NCBI RefSeq assembly: GCF_036884655.1
Contig: NC_088338.1
Coordinates: 5,677,501 to 5,741,500 of the forward strand
Length of the DNA: 64,000 bases
DNA from: Musa acuminata AAA Group
Taxonomy: Eukaryota > Streptophyta > Magnoliopsida > Zingiberales > Musaceae
Direction: 5' to 3'
Part shown: piece after piece, positions 11,422 to 23,884 of the stretch
How the letters are laid out: each line of letters begins with the position of its first letter
Numbering within the stretch: the first letter of the stretch is position 1
Translations under genes and position numbers: made by a program
Notes under the pieces: generated by a model
Told to the model about the DNA's origin: nothing
The model's input: the letters and a program-made list of their open reading frames with translations, nothing else
Databases searched by the model: none

Positions 11422-14400
11422 ATGGCGTCTGATTCTAACAATGGTCTTCACCAAGAAAGCATGAACCCTTTGTTTCATCATCCTCGCATGGTCTCTTTTC
11501 AGTTAGGCGCGATGAATAGCTCAACGGGGATGATTTCTAGTGACCTGTGCAGCTTGAATGAAAATGGCAGCATGGCCAGCATGTTTATGTCTGCTGACTC
11601 CAGCATGATCAATCATATGGATGCAACAACTCTAGCTCGATACCCTGCAGGATCTGTTGTTGGTGAACCAATGCCGAGGTTCGTGCATGTGTCAGGGTCA
11701 CCTGCATATTGGTCTCCAGAAGAAGTGGAATTATTAAACATAGGCCTCATCAAGTATGTACTGATATCTATTTTCTGTTGGATCCTTAATCAAAAGTTTG
11801 TTTTAATCTAGTTTATTGTGGTCTTTACTGTGGAGGATGGTAGCTGGAATTCTAGATACACAATAAAAAATTCATAGGATGGTTGGAGACTCCTAGGAAC
11901 ACGTTGCAAGATTTTTTTTTCTTGGAAGAAAAAGTCTTTCAAAATTTTGTTGCTTTTATGGGACCAGGTGGGTCCTTGCACACTGGGCCGCCCTTTTTTC
12001 TATATATATTTTTTCTAGTCAATTGGGTTATATGGATCTTTTTTCTCTAAAAGTTTCTGGACAGAATTTGCTTTTGTGTTTCATGCGTGATGAATGGAAA
12101 AGTTCAAACTCAGATTTCTTGTTATATGTGCCTCTTTTTTTTTTTGTATTCACATTTCTTTGCCATCATTGAGCAGTGACTATTAGCATAATCTCTGAAC
12201 AAATTAATTACGCTTGCATGCTGATTTACCTTTTTATGCTTGTATTCCAAACATATGACCATTGTATTTAGTATTTACTGCTATGCTTCGTTGTCTTTTC
12301 ATTCCATTATTAAATTTGTTTGTGAAGGACAGATATGCGAATGAACCAAGTATACAAAAGTTCACTAAAATAGCTGCTTTGCTGCCTCGGAAGACTATAA
12401 GAGATGTTGCATTGAGGTGTCAGTGGATGATTGTAAGTCGTCGTATATTATAATCGATGCTTATTTGTTAAATTGATTAAATTTCTGATATGATGCTTAC
12501 TGTGAGGCATTTTCATTTTCCATTTTTTTTTCTTAAGGAGTAACAAAAAATTATTGGAAGCCACTAATTCTATGTAGACATCATCTTCTTTAATATGTTG
12601 AAGGATCACTATTTAGGTTGATTTTTTTAAAAATTTTGTTAGAGATGCATCAGAAGCACTTGCATTGGTAGATATCATTATTCTGTTTGAGTCACCATGT
12701 GGAGTTTTCCTAATCAATGTTTCTCTTTGTCTAATATCCATTATATGACTTTTAAAGAAAATTTTATATAAAATAATGTGCACTGCCAATTATAGGTTTT
12801 TTCTATGTTCATGATTTATTAAAACATTCATGCATTCAACTGAGGAGGTACATATTAAAACATTTAATAAATACAAATATATCTCAGTGATAAATTTTTC
12901 TATGAGGATTGTTATTCTTTCTGATTTGTGACTATGAAAAGCTACTTAGATGTGAATAATTAAACCCAAGTGCAAGTTAATAGTGAAAACCAAATATGTG
13001 AATGAACCAAGCACTAGGTGAAATATTAGCTAAAGGGGGGCAAAGCCAGAATTCTAACTCATGAAGTGCCCTGATACTATGCCAAAATGATGAAATGGCC
13101 AGCAATCATTTCTCCCACCAGCTAAATCTTTATAAAAAATAGCGTATAATTCTCAGTACACCTGATGATCAAAGTGTAAAATATTCTAAGTGCTTAAGTA
13201 ACATGAAGCAATTTTCTGATTTATTTTTACACCTATATCAATACATTGTCCACTTTTGCAAATCGCAGAACAAGGAAAATGGCAAACGGCGGAAGGTGGA
13301 AGAAAATTATGCAGCAAAAAAGGTGAAAGATATGAAGGTAATTTTTTTTTTATTTATTGAAGTGGTTTTTATGTTCTTATCATGTGCTTGATCTTCCTTC
13401 ATCTTTTTATTATTTATCCGGTAACTTAGTTTAGGAATTCTTGTTTTACCTCGTTCAATTTTGTTTCGTAGTTCTTTGAACTTTCTGGAATATCTTTCTA
13501 CATTTTTTCTACGACATATGATAAGATATCTATGAAGCAGAATATTGATTTATAGACACTTCATTTCTCATTATTATCCCCTAAATTTTCTTTACTTTAT
13601 TGATCTTGTATGATATCATAACATAGTGCTTTCAAGATTAAGTGAATGAAACTTATGCTTCCATTTCTGGAGGGATAGCTCGTAATTTCTTTAGCAAGAT
13701 GCAGTCTTGATTCTCTTTTACTTATCATGCTTTAGGAGAAGATGATGGGTGCTCCATCAACAACAACTATTCACAGGTCTCCTATTTCACTTACGATGAA
13801 TCATATGAACATCCATGATCAGCTTCCATCTGAAGGTTGGTGTAGAATACTGTATTATTTTGTAGTTTTTGCTTGTACACATTTTGACATAGAAATGTGT
13901 GAGAATCCTCCATTTGGATACTTCTCACTTTTCTCAATGGCTAGAATATATTGGCATTCACATCTTTCTTCTCTATGCTGCTATAGATAATATCCCTGGA
14001 GGTCCTTCGGGTTTACTGACTAAAACTCCCTTTTTCACTGAATTCATCCAGATTTTGCAGGTGTGATGATGGGAGATCAGTTATAGAAATTCATTTGAAA
14101 CTCTTGTACTATGTAATGTTTATCTCTAGCCTAATCATTTAAAAGACTAATCCAATCTACTTCATCATGATGGCAAAATGGAACAGTAAATGTCTGTCCA
14201 TATCATTCATAGCCGGACTAGATTACCCTTGAACTTATTATCTGTCTGATAATGAGTTTTATGCACGCTAGTACACCGTCAATTGCTGTAAAAAGAAGTG
14301 TATGGAATTAGGCACCATTATACTGGGTGAAGTAAATCAATGCTCTGGTAACTGATAATTAAATCAATGCTCTGTACATTGCAAAATACTTTATAGAGAG

Positions 14401-17400
14401 GAAGTAGGTCAAGTTCTATGCTTGTTCCACTGATAACTGAAATATTGAATTGTTGATTGAGATTTCTCATTTTACAAAATAATATTGGTTGCATGATGAT
14501 GATATAATATCAAAGCATATTAACGTTCTATCATAGTGGCATCAGATTTGTATTGACATTTATCTAACTTCCAAATTGACTTCCGAATTTCTTCCTAAAA
14601 ATAATTTAGATAAGTGAAAATTGTGTTAATTTACGTACACAATCTTTAAAATAGAATATATTTCTGATTGTTCCTGGCCAATTTTTAGGGAAAGAGAATG
14701 TGCTTCCTTGTGATGTGATTTTTAAGGTTGATTAGATATGAGGACATTTAGTTCAAATGAAAGTGAATCTTCTTTTAGATGCATGAGTTCTTTCTGAGAT
14801 TTAAAAAATGTTTGGCCGAGTGAACGGTGTTGTTTGCTTATCTGGGATCTTACAGGTTGTTGTAGTGTGATTGAGTTGAGATTGATTTAGGAAATATGAG
14901 AAACTTTGAAGGTATTGATACTGCCAAAAGAAGTGTCTTACTCTATTTTGGAGTGGTATTGTGGGAAGAGAATATTGCTAAAAGGAGGATATTTGTGTGA
15001 TTTCACTACTAAATGTTATGAATATTTCTTTCAGTCTAAAAGTTACACTGGCATTTAGAGATTGAGAAATTCTACTGAATTTATGGACTAGAGCTGCAAG
15101 AAAGCACTCCATGATTATGGAAACATGGTGCAATTACCGTGGGACATACCAATGGTTTGTTCCAAAATATTGTCATTTAGGGGATTTAACCATATAGGTA
15201 CCATTCAATACTGTGCTGTTTCACAATACAACCAACCTTAAGCATTAACCATGGCAAGCAATTTTTGAATTAAATGAACTTTTTTGTCTGATTATTTGTC
15301 TCTTTATATCCATTGCCTTTATTATGCCTATGGATATATTTACTTATTCATTAAATTTTCCCTGCTTCCTTCTTGTCTCGTGTTTGTAAGTAGTGGTATC
15401 ATGGTGTTTCTTCTGGTTTTTATTCATTAGTGTCATTATAAATGTTTAACATTTGTTTACCTTATAGTTCGTGCTCTGGATGCAGAAATATTACGTCTTT
15501 TGGATGAAAATGATGGATGCCTAAGAGAGATTGCAAGGAATCTTAATGGAGGCATGGTCTGTGTTTTTTTTTGTGTGTTTCTTTATGTTAATTTAATTCA
15601 CACTTCACTTTTAAACAATACATAGAATGCATTGAACTATCATAAAATGCTTTTAAAAACAAGATATGAGTTCTTTTCTCTTGGACAGTTTGCTGATTTG
15701 TGCTATATGATTCAAAATAGATATCTGACAGGTTTGCAGTAGGTCTGATTTGAAATAGGTCTCATCACTTTTTTTCTGACATAAAATGTGAAACAGAATA
15801 TTTTTTTGTGTACATTTAACCTAAATATTTCTAGTACTAATAATTAATTTAGGTAGTGTATCAGATGCAAGACAGTGGAGAAGTTGCTCTTGGATTGATT
15901 GGGGGCAACTACAAAACTGGATTCTTTGCAAGAACAACAATATTATATATTGGGTTATCTAGGTAAAATATGAGAATTTTTGGTCAGAACCCCATGGCCA
16001 AGCCATCTTCGTTTCTAGCTTAGAATGTTGCACTAAAATATGGAGGTCTCGCAAAGGACATTCAGAAGTTTGTGACATATACTTGGTTAGTTCCAGTACA
16101 GGTGCACATTTTCTATGATGAAACCAGTTAAGCGTGAGAAATCTTAATGAGAATGTGCATAAGAAAATTGCTTCTTCTATACTCAGTGTAATTCAACATT
16201 ATGAGGTCTGCACTCTGCAGAAGATACCTTTGTCTGCCTTAATTTTTTGCACATGGGTACCTTTCTGTCGAGTGATTTTTGTACTCGTAAACATGTGACA
16301 TGCTCCTAGAGAGAACATGGTGGTGCCTTTTTTTAGATTAATCTCATGCAAAGACAATAACAGTTATATAATCTTGATGAATTTCAAAAGATAATTGCGA
16401 TTAATATGAATATATAAGCTGTATGACTCCTGTGTTTCTTATAATAATTGGAAATAAAAAAATATTGCAAGTGTTTGTAGGTGGGAAACAGAAAATGAGT
16501 TGACTTGTCAATGGCTGGGTCAGGTTGAATTGAGATGGGGAAGGCTAGAAAGGCTACCCCAAATCCCATCTGATCAGCAGGGCCAGTCTTTCTTGCCCTT
16601 GGACGCAATTGATATACCTAACTGGTTGGTTTTGATTGGCTTACGAGGTTGAGAGTTTACTATATTTTCTTAGGAAACAAGTTCTTAGGTTAGGTTCAGT
16701 TGGGCACTATGGTTGTTCTGGTTTGACCCACCTCACTAATGCCTCAAGAGTTGTTGGAATAGAGCCAACCTGTACATCATTGAATCATCTTAAATGGGTC
16801 CTAGTCAGTGTCAAGGTTGATCCAATGGGTTTAGGTTGAGATTGATACCTTTGTTACACGCAAAAAAAAAGAAGAAAAAAGAAACCAAAAGAATGATCAT
16901 GATTCAAGATATGTCAATTTCTATTCATATGATAAAGTTTTGTGATATATATCTGTTCATATTTATGAAGTCATTTCCTTTTACATCAACTGATGTGTCT
17001 TTGCTTGCCAATCCCAAATAGTTGGGACACTACAGCTTCTCATTGTTGTTGTTGATGATGGTAATGTAGCATTGGCTTTTTTCTTTAACGTCATATATAG
17101 GACATCCTAAATAATTATCAGCAAATTGCTTATTGCAAATGGTCAAAGTGTTGATGATTTCTGAAATTTTAACTTGGCTTCTGCTTAGATCACAAAAATA
17201 TTATCTTCTTGTGTTTGTGTATGTATCTGTGTTTCCTTTGGTGGAGTAGGGTTTCAAAAGATTTATACACAAGTCATAGGAAGTCATGATATCCCTTCTA
17301 TCTGAAATGATCTATATGGATCTTTTCCTGTCATTGAGTTTTGTTTAGGGGAATACCACTGGACGAGATAATGTCTATTAAATATTTATTCCAAAAAAGT

Positions 17401-20400
17401 TGAATAATATATTTTTTTGTTTTCAGGTCTCTCTATTTCTATATCAGGGTTTAAAATTTTGGTTCAATACTAGATTCAATATATTGTCAAATTGGTACAA
17501 TACTGGTATCAAAGTGGGATACCTGCCTATACCATCCAGTATCACTTCAATACCAATGGGTATTGAGCTATAGGAGACTGGTGGGGCCAGTATTATTTGA
17601 GTTATATGATCCAGTCTTAGTTCTTGTTGGACCAATAAAAATCAGTTGGTATGTACCAATCCAAGTAATAGTTGACATCTTACTCTTGCAACTAAAATAG
17701 CACACCTCCATTAACCAATGTAATTGTGGTTGTCGTTTGAACATTCTTATATTCCTTGTTTTATTTTCTATCAGAATTGATACGATTCATTCATAGACAT
17801 CAATGTTTCTTGTTTTATCTTTCTCGGTAGCCACACAAATCCATCTTAATGTCTTCAAGAGACCAGGTTTTTCTATATGTATTTTCTTAACTAGCCAACA
17901 ATTTAATCAAAAAGTTATACATATATTACATCACAATTATCATGCCTCTCTAATTTTCAACCGAGGCCTTAATTTTATGATCAATATCTTCATCAAGGTT
18001 TTTTTCTTACAAAATGATACAGCCAACATACAAAACCTTGTAATTTTTGGGTGTTTCTTTTTCATATACTTATGAATTCTGCTCTTGGTATTTTGAAAGT
18101 TTTGTATTTTTTTAATCTTAATTCTACTTAGTCCAAAATACTTATTTTTAGTATTTATTTTCACAACTCAAGTTTAGAAATGATCCAAACTAGATGTCAT
18201 GAGTTATTAAACATTCAAAGCTGATTGAATTTTAGAGGAATTAAACTAATGAGTCGTGAAATAAAAATGAAGGAAATGGTGATTTATGGTAGAACAAGAT
18301 TCATAATGAGTATTTGAAAAAAAAAAAAAAACACAATTTAGTTTTATGTTTGAAAAATCAAATGTAGAACTTATTAATTTATTAAGATAATTAATATAAA
18401 ATATAGTGAGAAAAAGAAAGATTTGCATGTGGTTTTGATCAGACAGTCTCTAATTTTTCCTTGGTACAACACCTCTACCTTTGAAATCTTTAATTCTTCT
18501 TCGGTGCTACTCTCTTCACTTGACTAGGCATTGAAATATATTAGTATCATTTTCTTTGAAGCTTTGGGCACCTCTTTTGTCTAAATTTTCAAGAAGATTT
18601 TATTGCCACACAATCTAGTTAGGAACTTATTCTCTTCCACTTCCTAAAACATAAATCCATTGCCATAAATTCATGTCAGTTAGTAATTAGTAAGCTTTCC
18701 CTAGGTATAACTTTGCAATCCTTGCATATAATTCTATCTACTTTCCTGATGAGTAAAAAGTCTTTCTAACAACAATGGTATCTAATCTTCTAATAAGAAT
18801 TATGATTCTAAAATTGTTGGTAACCATATTCATTTCAATTCTATGATAAGCATACTCCATATTCTCTCAATATCAAGAAGTTGATGTTGGTTATCGATTT
18901 TGTAGAATTGTTCCTCTTTCTTGATCTTAGTATTATCAAAATTTCTAGGGAGTTTTAGGTAGGCACCTTGTTGAAGGCCTAGACAGAAAATATTCCTATC
19001 TGAACTTTTAGCGGAAATCCCAAAATTCATGGCCTTTATTGTGCCTACTTTTGTCCCTCTTATGTATTTCTAATTGCTACTCAAGAGCTTCGCAAGAAAG
19101 TCGGCTATTAAGTTGCTCTGCTGTAAGAATGTTGCCTTAAGTCAACACATTGGATTTTCTTTCTAATGAATATTTAGATATAGATATACATGGGGCTTCT
19201 TTATCTTTGTTTAAAGAAATACTAAACATTAGAAGCTTCACTGGAAGTTGCCTCTTCTTTTTTTCTTTTCTTATCTCACTCTTTCATTCTGATGCTATCA
19301 TACTACTCTTTCTTCTTTACACAGGTGGAGAGAGCTTTACACCTTAAAAAACTACTGAGTGGTTTGCTAATGACAACCTTATTATTTAGAAGAAAGAACA
19401 CAGAAGGATGTTTGTGTAATCACTAATAAAGCAATTTAAATTGAGTGACGCGCACAAATAAATGAAGTAGATGTACTCAACTTATTTGTCTTTTCCAAAG
19501 TATTACTTATACATGATGAGAGTGAGTCAGGACTTGTCATAATTGAATAGCCTAATGAGCAATTTGGCTGCCTTAGATCATCTGTAGGTGCTTAGGCTGC
19601 CTGGGAACATGCTACAGGACCAGGTGGATTCCCAGGAGACAAGCTATGCACATGCCTTCTCGCCTGAGACCATAAAAATGATCAAGGTGCCCCAGCAGTA
19701 TAATCCTTGTGTACTGCACTAACATAGTTTGATCCTGTAATTAATTGTGCTGCAAGTTGACACTATTGGTTGCCTTGTTGGTTCCTGTCCAATTTCAGTT
19801 TGTCTTAAGGACCATTCTTGGTACTAATGTAATTTATTCTCAATGTTGCAGATACAAGAGAACATCAATTTATTTCATTACACGAAAAATAACATCATGA
19901 TGATTGAGAATAGGTAGAATGCTGTTCTTATTTTGTCAATTACCTCACAACCTATATGCTTGCCTGATGATAATTCATGAAGTATCATCATTCTTTACGC
20001 AGAATAAATATGAAGGCTGCAGCAATGAAGCAACTTCCTGGACGAATGAGACAGTTGCCTCCTTTACCAGTATCAGTAAACGATGAACTCCTCAGTGGTC
20101 TTATACCACTAATTGGAAATGTAAGGTCTCACCTGCTCTCTATTTTTCTTGAAGGTTGCCAGAAGTGGATTTATTTGGTTCATCTTGATTATCTGACAAA
20201 TTAATATTTAACCTCCTTTCGCAAGGATTCGATACGTGATCCATTTTTGAAATCAGAACTTGAGTTTTCTGCATAATTCTTGAATTAAAATTTTGCATTT
20301 ATTACTGTAATCTAGCCTTCAGATTCAACTCACTTTCTTAATTCTAGTAGTTATGTAAGCCAATAACATTGCACATGACTAAAGGCAATTAATAAAGTAA

Positions 20401-21965
20401 TGGTGGTTGTCTGCTAGATATTACATAGCTAATCAGATGGAAATGGTGGATCACGTCATTTAGTGTCAAACATCATCTCTGATATGATTCACCATGTTGC
20501 AATGTCATTTTAATTTTGAAACCGTTACATTTTATTCTCTCTTTGGATTAAGTTTGATTAATATCATTTTTTGGTAATTGAGCTCGGTCCATTTTTTGGA
20601 GTCAACATGTTTTGTCTTCCTGATGTTTCAACTGTTTCTGGGGATAATTTTTCATTAGTTACTTTAGGAACGGTACACCCTTAGAAAGAGCTGTCAATTC
20701 ACTCAGTCTAGGGGATCAGTGCTCCTTGAGGTCAGCATTTCTAGTGGACTATGGCATATCTTGATCGATGGTGGCCCTGGTGTCACAGTAAGATCATTCA
20801 CTTGCGATCTAGGTCTCCAATGTTCAAGACAAGAAAACAACTCTTTCTATGGATAGGATCGTATGCATTATTCCTCCCCAAATCACATATTGATGGGAGC
20901 CTTGTGCACTGACCCTCTTATGCCTTATCTTGATCAATCTTCTATTTGCTTAGTTGCCTAATAATTATCATTCTGTTGGAAGTAATTGCAGTAGAGTGGA
21001 TCAGGGTTGGTGAGGCAAGATGTTGTTTCTTATTGTAGTGTCACTAACAAGCATACAATAAAAACAAATATTGCTCCAACTGTTTGGTATCATACTATTT
21101 GGTGTTAGATACACGATTATTTTCCTACTAGAGCGTTGCAATAAACTATCATATCTAAATTGTTCAATAAGAAATATTGGGAGTGTGTTTGTCAGAAATA
21201 TTTGGGTATGTCATATCCTTCTGCATGCATTATTAGCGTTCCAGGAATATCGAACAAGGGCAACATAACAAATTGTGATATTTGGAAATTGTCATCACTC
21301 ACTGGAAAATACAACCAAACCTAGTTAATGAAAGTCACATATGCTCTTTAAATATCGCAAAAATGGTATCCTTAATAGTCTTTCACATTAAAAGAAAAAG
21401 CTGTCTGATAGTAAGCTTCTTGTCTGATCTTGTTAGATTTGATTAGTTTATTTTGTTGGTTTGACAAAGTTTGTCAGAAATATTTGGGTATGTCATATCC
21501 TTCTGCATGCATTATTAGCGTTCCAGGAATATCGAACAAGGGCAACATAACAAATTGTGATATTTGGAAATTGTCATCACTCACTGGAAAATACAACCAA
21601 ACCTAGTTAAAGAAAGTCACATATGCTCTTTAAATATCGCAAAAATGGTATCCTTAATAGTCTTTCGCATTATAAAAAAAGCTGTCTGATAGTAAGCTTC
21701 TTGTCTGATCTTGTTAGATTTGATTAGTTTATTTTGTTGGTTTGACAAAGTTTGTTGATAATAGATTCCTGTAAGCTCATTAAACATTGCTTTATGATTT
21801 GCTGGAGTTCATGCAGTATTGCAACAATGCTTTTTTGCTTCCGATAATTAAATAGCTTGGCATATCAAATATGTCGAGTGTATGTTTTGTTTCTTTGTTG
21901 AAAATGTCCAAAACAGCTACTAAACATTGTTCTTTTCTGCACCTTTTAAGATTCACCAGATGTAA
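11422..21965 (+). CDS. DUF3755 family Myb/SANT-like nuclear protein, 294 aa
   Basis: Similar, from memory, to Arabidopsis At3g07565 (DUF3755). Eight coding exons: 11422-11753, 12333-12432, 13269-13337, 13736-13835, 15468-15556, 19852-19913, 20003-20120 and 21951-21965. All are GT-AG and phases match. Residues 98-144 form a SANT-like helix bundle: WSPEEVELLNIGLIKY, then PSIQKFTKIAALLPRKTIRD, then VALRCQWM. A basic, likely nuclear-targeting segment follows (KENGKRRKVEE, residues 146-156). The C-terminal half has the family helix (LDAEILRLLDENDGCLREIA), NINLFHYTKNNIMMIEN, and the RQLPPLPVSVNDELLSGLIP block. The N-terminal ~85 residues are Met/Ser/Asn-rich and low in predicted structure. The ATG at 11422 gives the family start MASDSN. 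Introns are long (up to 4.3 kb) and hold repeats. The last exon has only four codons plus stop; reading through the preceding donor would instead add about 27 residues. Molecular function is not established from sequence. Confidence 0.88.
17007..17060 (+). mobile_element. SINE-like 3' end in intron 5 of the DUF3755 gene
   Basis: The block CCAATCCCAAATAGTTGGGA, followed by a CACTACAGCTTCT-type stretch and a (GTT)n tail, resembles the 3' end of plant Au-type SINEs (remembered form: AGTTGGGACA...TTGTTGTTG). The upstream 16640-16860 sequence may be the rest of the same element, but I could not recognise tRNA box motifs there. Confidence 0.45.
17440..17665. repeat. GGTACCAATAC-rich interspersed repeat fragment
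   Basis: Repeated short words (AATACTGG, GGTATCAA, CCAGTATCA, AATACCAA, TTGGTATGTACCAA) occur in both orientations over about 220 bp. This is reminiscent of the common monocot repeat based on GGTACCGGTCGGTACGG-type words, here strongly decayed. It lies inside intron 5 of the DUF3755 gene. Classification is uncertain. Confidence 0.35.
21187..21750 (+). repeat. Young 282-bp tandem duplication in the last intron of the DUF3755 gene
   Basis: The sequence starting GTTTGTCAGAAATATTTGGG at 21187 starts again at 21469, a period of 282 bp. The two copies differ at only a few sites (for example AATGAAAG against AAAGAAAG, and TTTCACATT against TTTCGCATT plus a small indel). A third start (GACAAAGTTTGTTGATA) breaks off at about 21750. 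The copies lie between the last two coding exons, so the protein is not affected. Confidence 0.93.
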
Positions 21966-22447
21966 CAAGAGGATGATTTCATGAGCTTGGGAATGTTATT
22001 AGCTCTGGCCTTATTAAATTCGTGGACCAGAGGGAAGTTCTGACATTCGAGCTAGAGATATTTGTACTGAATCAGGCATCAAGCAACAAAACCCTTTTTT
22101 CTCCATGGCTATGATGGTAGCTCGACTCCGTTCGGCTTCTGATTCGAGTTTCTTATGTGTTTGTAGCATTAAGTGCAAGGTATCATTGGATGTAAGAAAA
22201 CAAGCGCTGCTTACATATTATCAATTTGAGTCTTTGCATATTATCAACTTATTTACTTTTTTTTAATGTTCTTCCATGAATGTTAATTCTTTTGGCACTG
22301 GAAATATTATTTTTGTGGTTGTCTGTTATTCTCAGATATTATTTATGTTATCAAGATTCAAGACAACGGAGATTTTGCTCACTGCTTTGTCCATACAATA
22401 CTTTGGCTTTCTGTGACAGATGTGTTCTAAGTTGCACTCCTTGTATT

Positions 22448-22451
<4 letters not shown>

Positions 22452-22484
<33 letters not shown>
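22452..22484. repeat. (CT)n microsatellite
   Basis: An uninterrupted CT dinucleotide run of about 16 units. It is a potential length-polymorphic marker. Confidence 0.95.
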
Positions 22485-22488
<4 letters not shown>

Positions 22489-22619
22489 ATAATGCTCAGC
22501 TTTGGCCAGTTCTCTCTGTACCCATGTCATATCTTAACTTTGGAGAACAATACGAAATGAAAGTGGCAAGGAATATGGTGGCCAATCACCATCCGATTAT
22601 CACAAAAAAAAAAAGAAAG

Positions 22620-23760
22620 TCTTAGTCACCTTTCACCTATCCACCCCTATAGACAACAATCGAAGGGAGGTGATTTGGGCTTGTCTCCCTCGTATCGCCC
22701 ATGTGAACAAAATGTCAAACGAGGATAGTTGGACAGTTACAACTTGTCCCCTCCGTAGACCAGATATAAAAATTAACCCTCGATGTTGTGTCGATGGATT
22801 CTTTCCCAAAGAAAAATCCATACCCTTTCCCAAAGAAAAATCCATACCCTAGAAAGGAGCTCGAACTAACGTGAATGTAAGAGGGATCGAATTGGAAAAC
22901 TTCTTCTGACATTGGTCTTAGTGCAAGCGACGCTTCGAAAGCTCGACACCCTACCTTGGAGCCACTCAAGAACCACCTTGGAGCCACTTCGGACACTCTT
23001 ACGCCTTTGGGTTTGGACCGTGTCGGGTTGACTCGGACGTTGATGCCGATTTCCCTTAACATTTTAGTGCTAGAAGAAAGTCTTGACGTCGTAGGAATGT
23101 CTATTCGTTAATCCTTTCAATGAACACTTAAGCGAGGAAGACCTATCTCTAACCTATAGCACTTTTACTCATGGGGAACAATTGCCTTTCGCCTCGTATG
23201 TGAATGTGTCCACTTCAGCACAAATGTCAACAAAGCATTAGTGTCGGTTTAATGACCCAGGCCTCTCATTCCCTAGGATGAACTTGAGCTTTATGCTCAT
23301 CCCCGCTAAGGTGTTTCTGAATCTTACTCATCAGGTGCAGATGCTTACAAGCATGATGAAGGCTATCACCTTGCTCCTACCTCGGTTAACCCAACAAGCA
23401 ATGCCACCATCTCAACCATGATCGACACTTCAATTGTCACTAGCATCAACACTTGTCGGAATCCCCTTGACAGACGCGATGCCAGCATCTCAAGATTGCC
23501 TAAGATCCGTGGAAGTGTCGATCGAAGGAGTGCCCCGCTCCCCAACCATAGAATTCAACACGCTATCACACCATCGCTCTGCTCCACCCATATTTGGGAC
23601 CCAATTGGTGGATTCGACGGATGACTCCCTTAGGGTCTAAGTGCAGCAAATGTACCAACGCTTGGATGAGATATGACGAGAAAGAAAATTATTTTACGAA
23701 GGCAAACAAAACTTTTGATCTCATCAAATGGGCACTAACAAATTTGTATTACATTACAAG
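22620..23760 (+). mobile_element. Degenerate Ty3/gypsy-type retrotransposon remnant (leader plus gag-like part)
   Basis: A TATA-like motif (GATATAAAAATTA, ~22762) is followed by sequence typical of the LTR leader, then the phrase AACATTTTAGTGCTAGAAGA near 23060. This resembles the leader/primer-site junction seen in many monocot gypsy elements. From ~23330 a broken gag-like frame can be read, with fragments such as RSAPPIFGTQLVDSTDDSLR and QMYQRLDEI, interrupted by stops and frameshifts. No protease, reverse transcriptase or integrase was found. It is a truncated old copy; boundaries are approximate and assignment relies on remembered element style. Confidence 0.55.
22802..22849 (+). repeat. 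24-bp perfect tandem duplication
   Basis: The 24-bp unit beginning TTTCCCAAAGAAAAATCC occurs twice head to tail (starts 22802 and 22826), without mismatch. It lies in the leader part of the gypsy remnant. Confidence 0.95.
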
Positions 23761-23884
23761 AATCCTCTAATAGTTGAAATCACGTGTGCTGTTGCAAAAC
23801 AAACCAAACTGACCGATACCAAAATTGGCACAAACATCCTCTCGAGAAAAACACAAACTTCAACCGACATGCTCATCAATCTCA

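Larger units (their letters stand above)
21966..23884. other. Intergenic region with a simple repeat and a gypsy remnant
   Basis: Positions 21966-22450 are probably the 3' UTR of the DUF3755 gene plus spacer. A CT microsatellite and a decayed gypsy-type element (described separately) fill most of the rest. The stop codon of the Lunapark gene, coming from the other side, is at 23885, so its 3' UTR must lie within the last part of this region. Confidence 0.5.
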
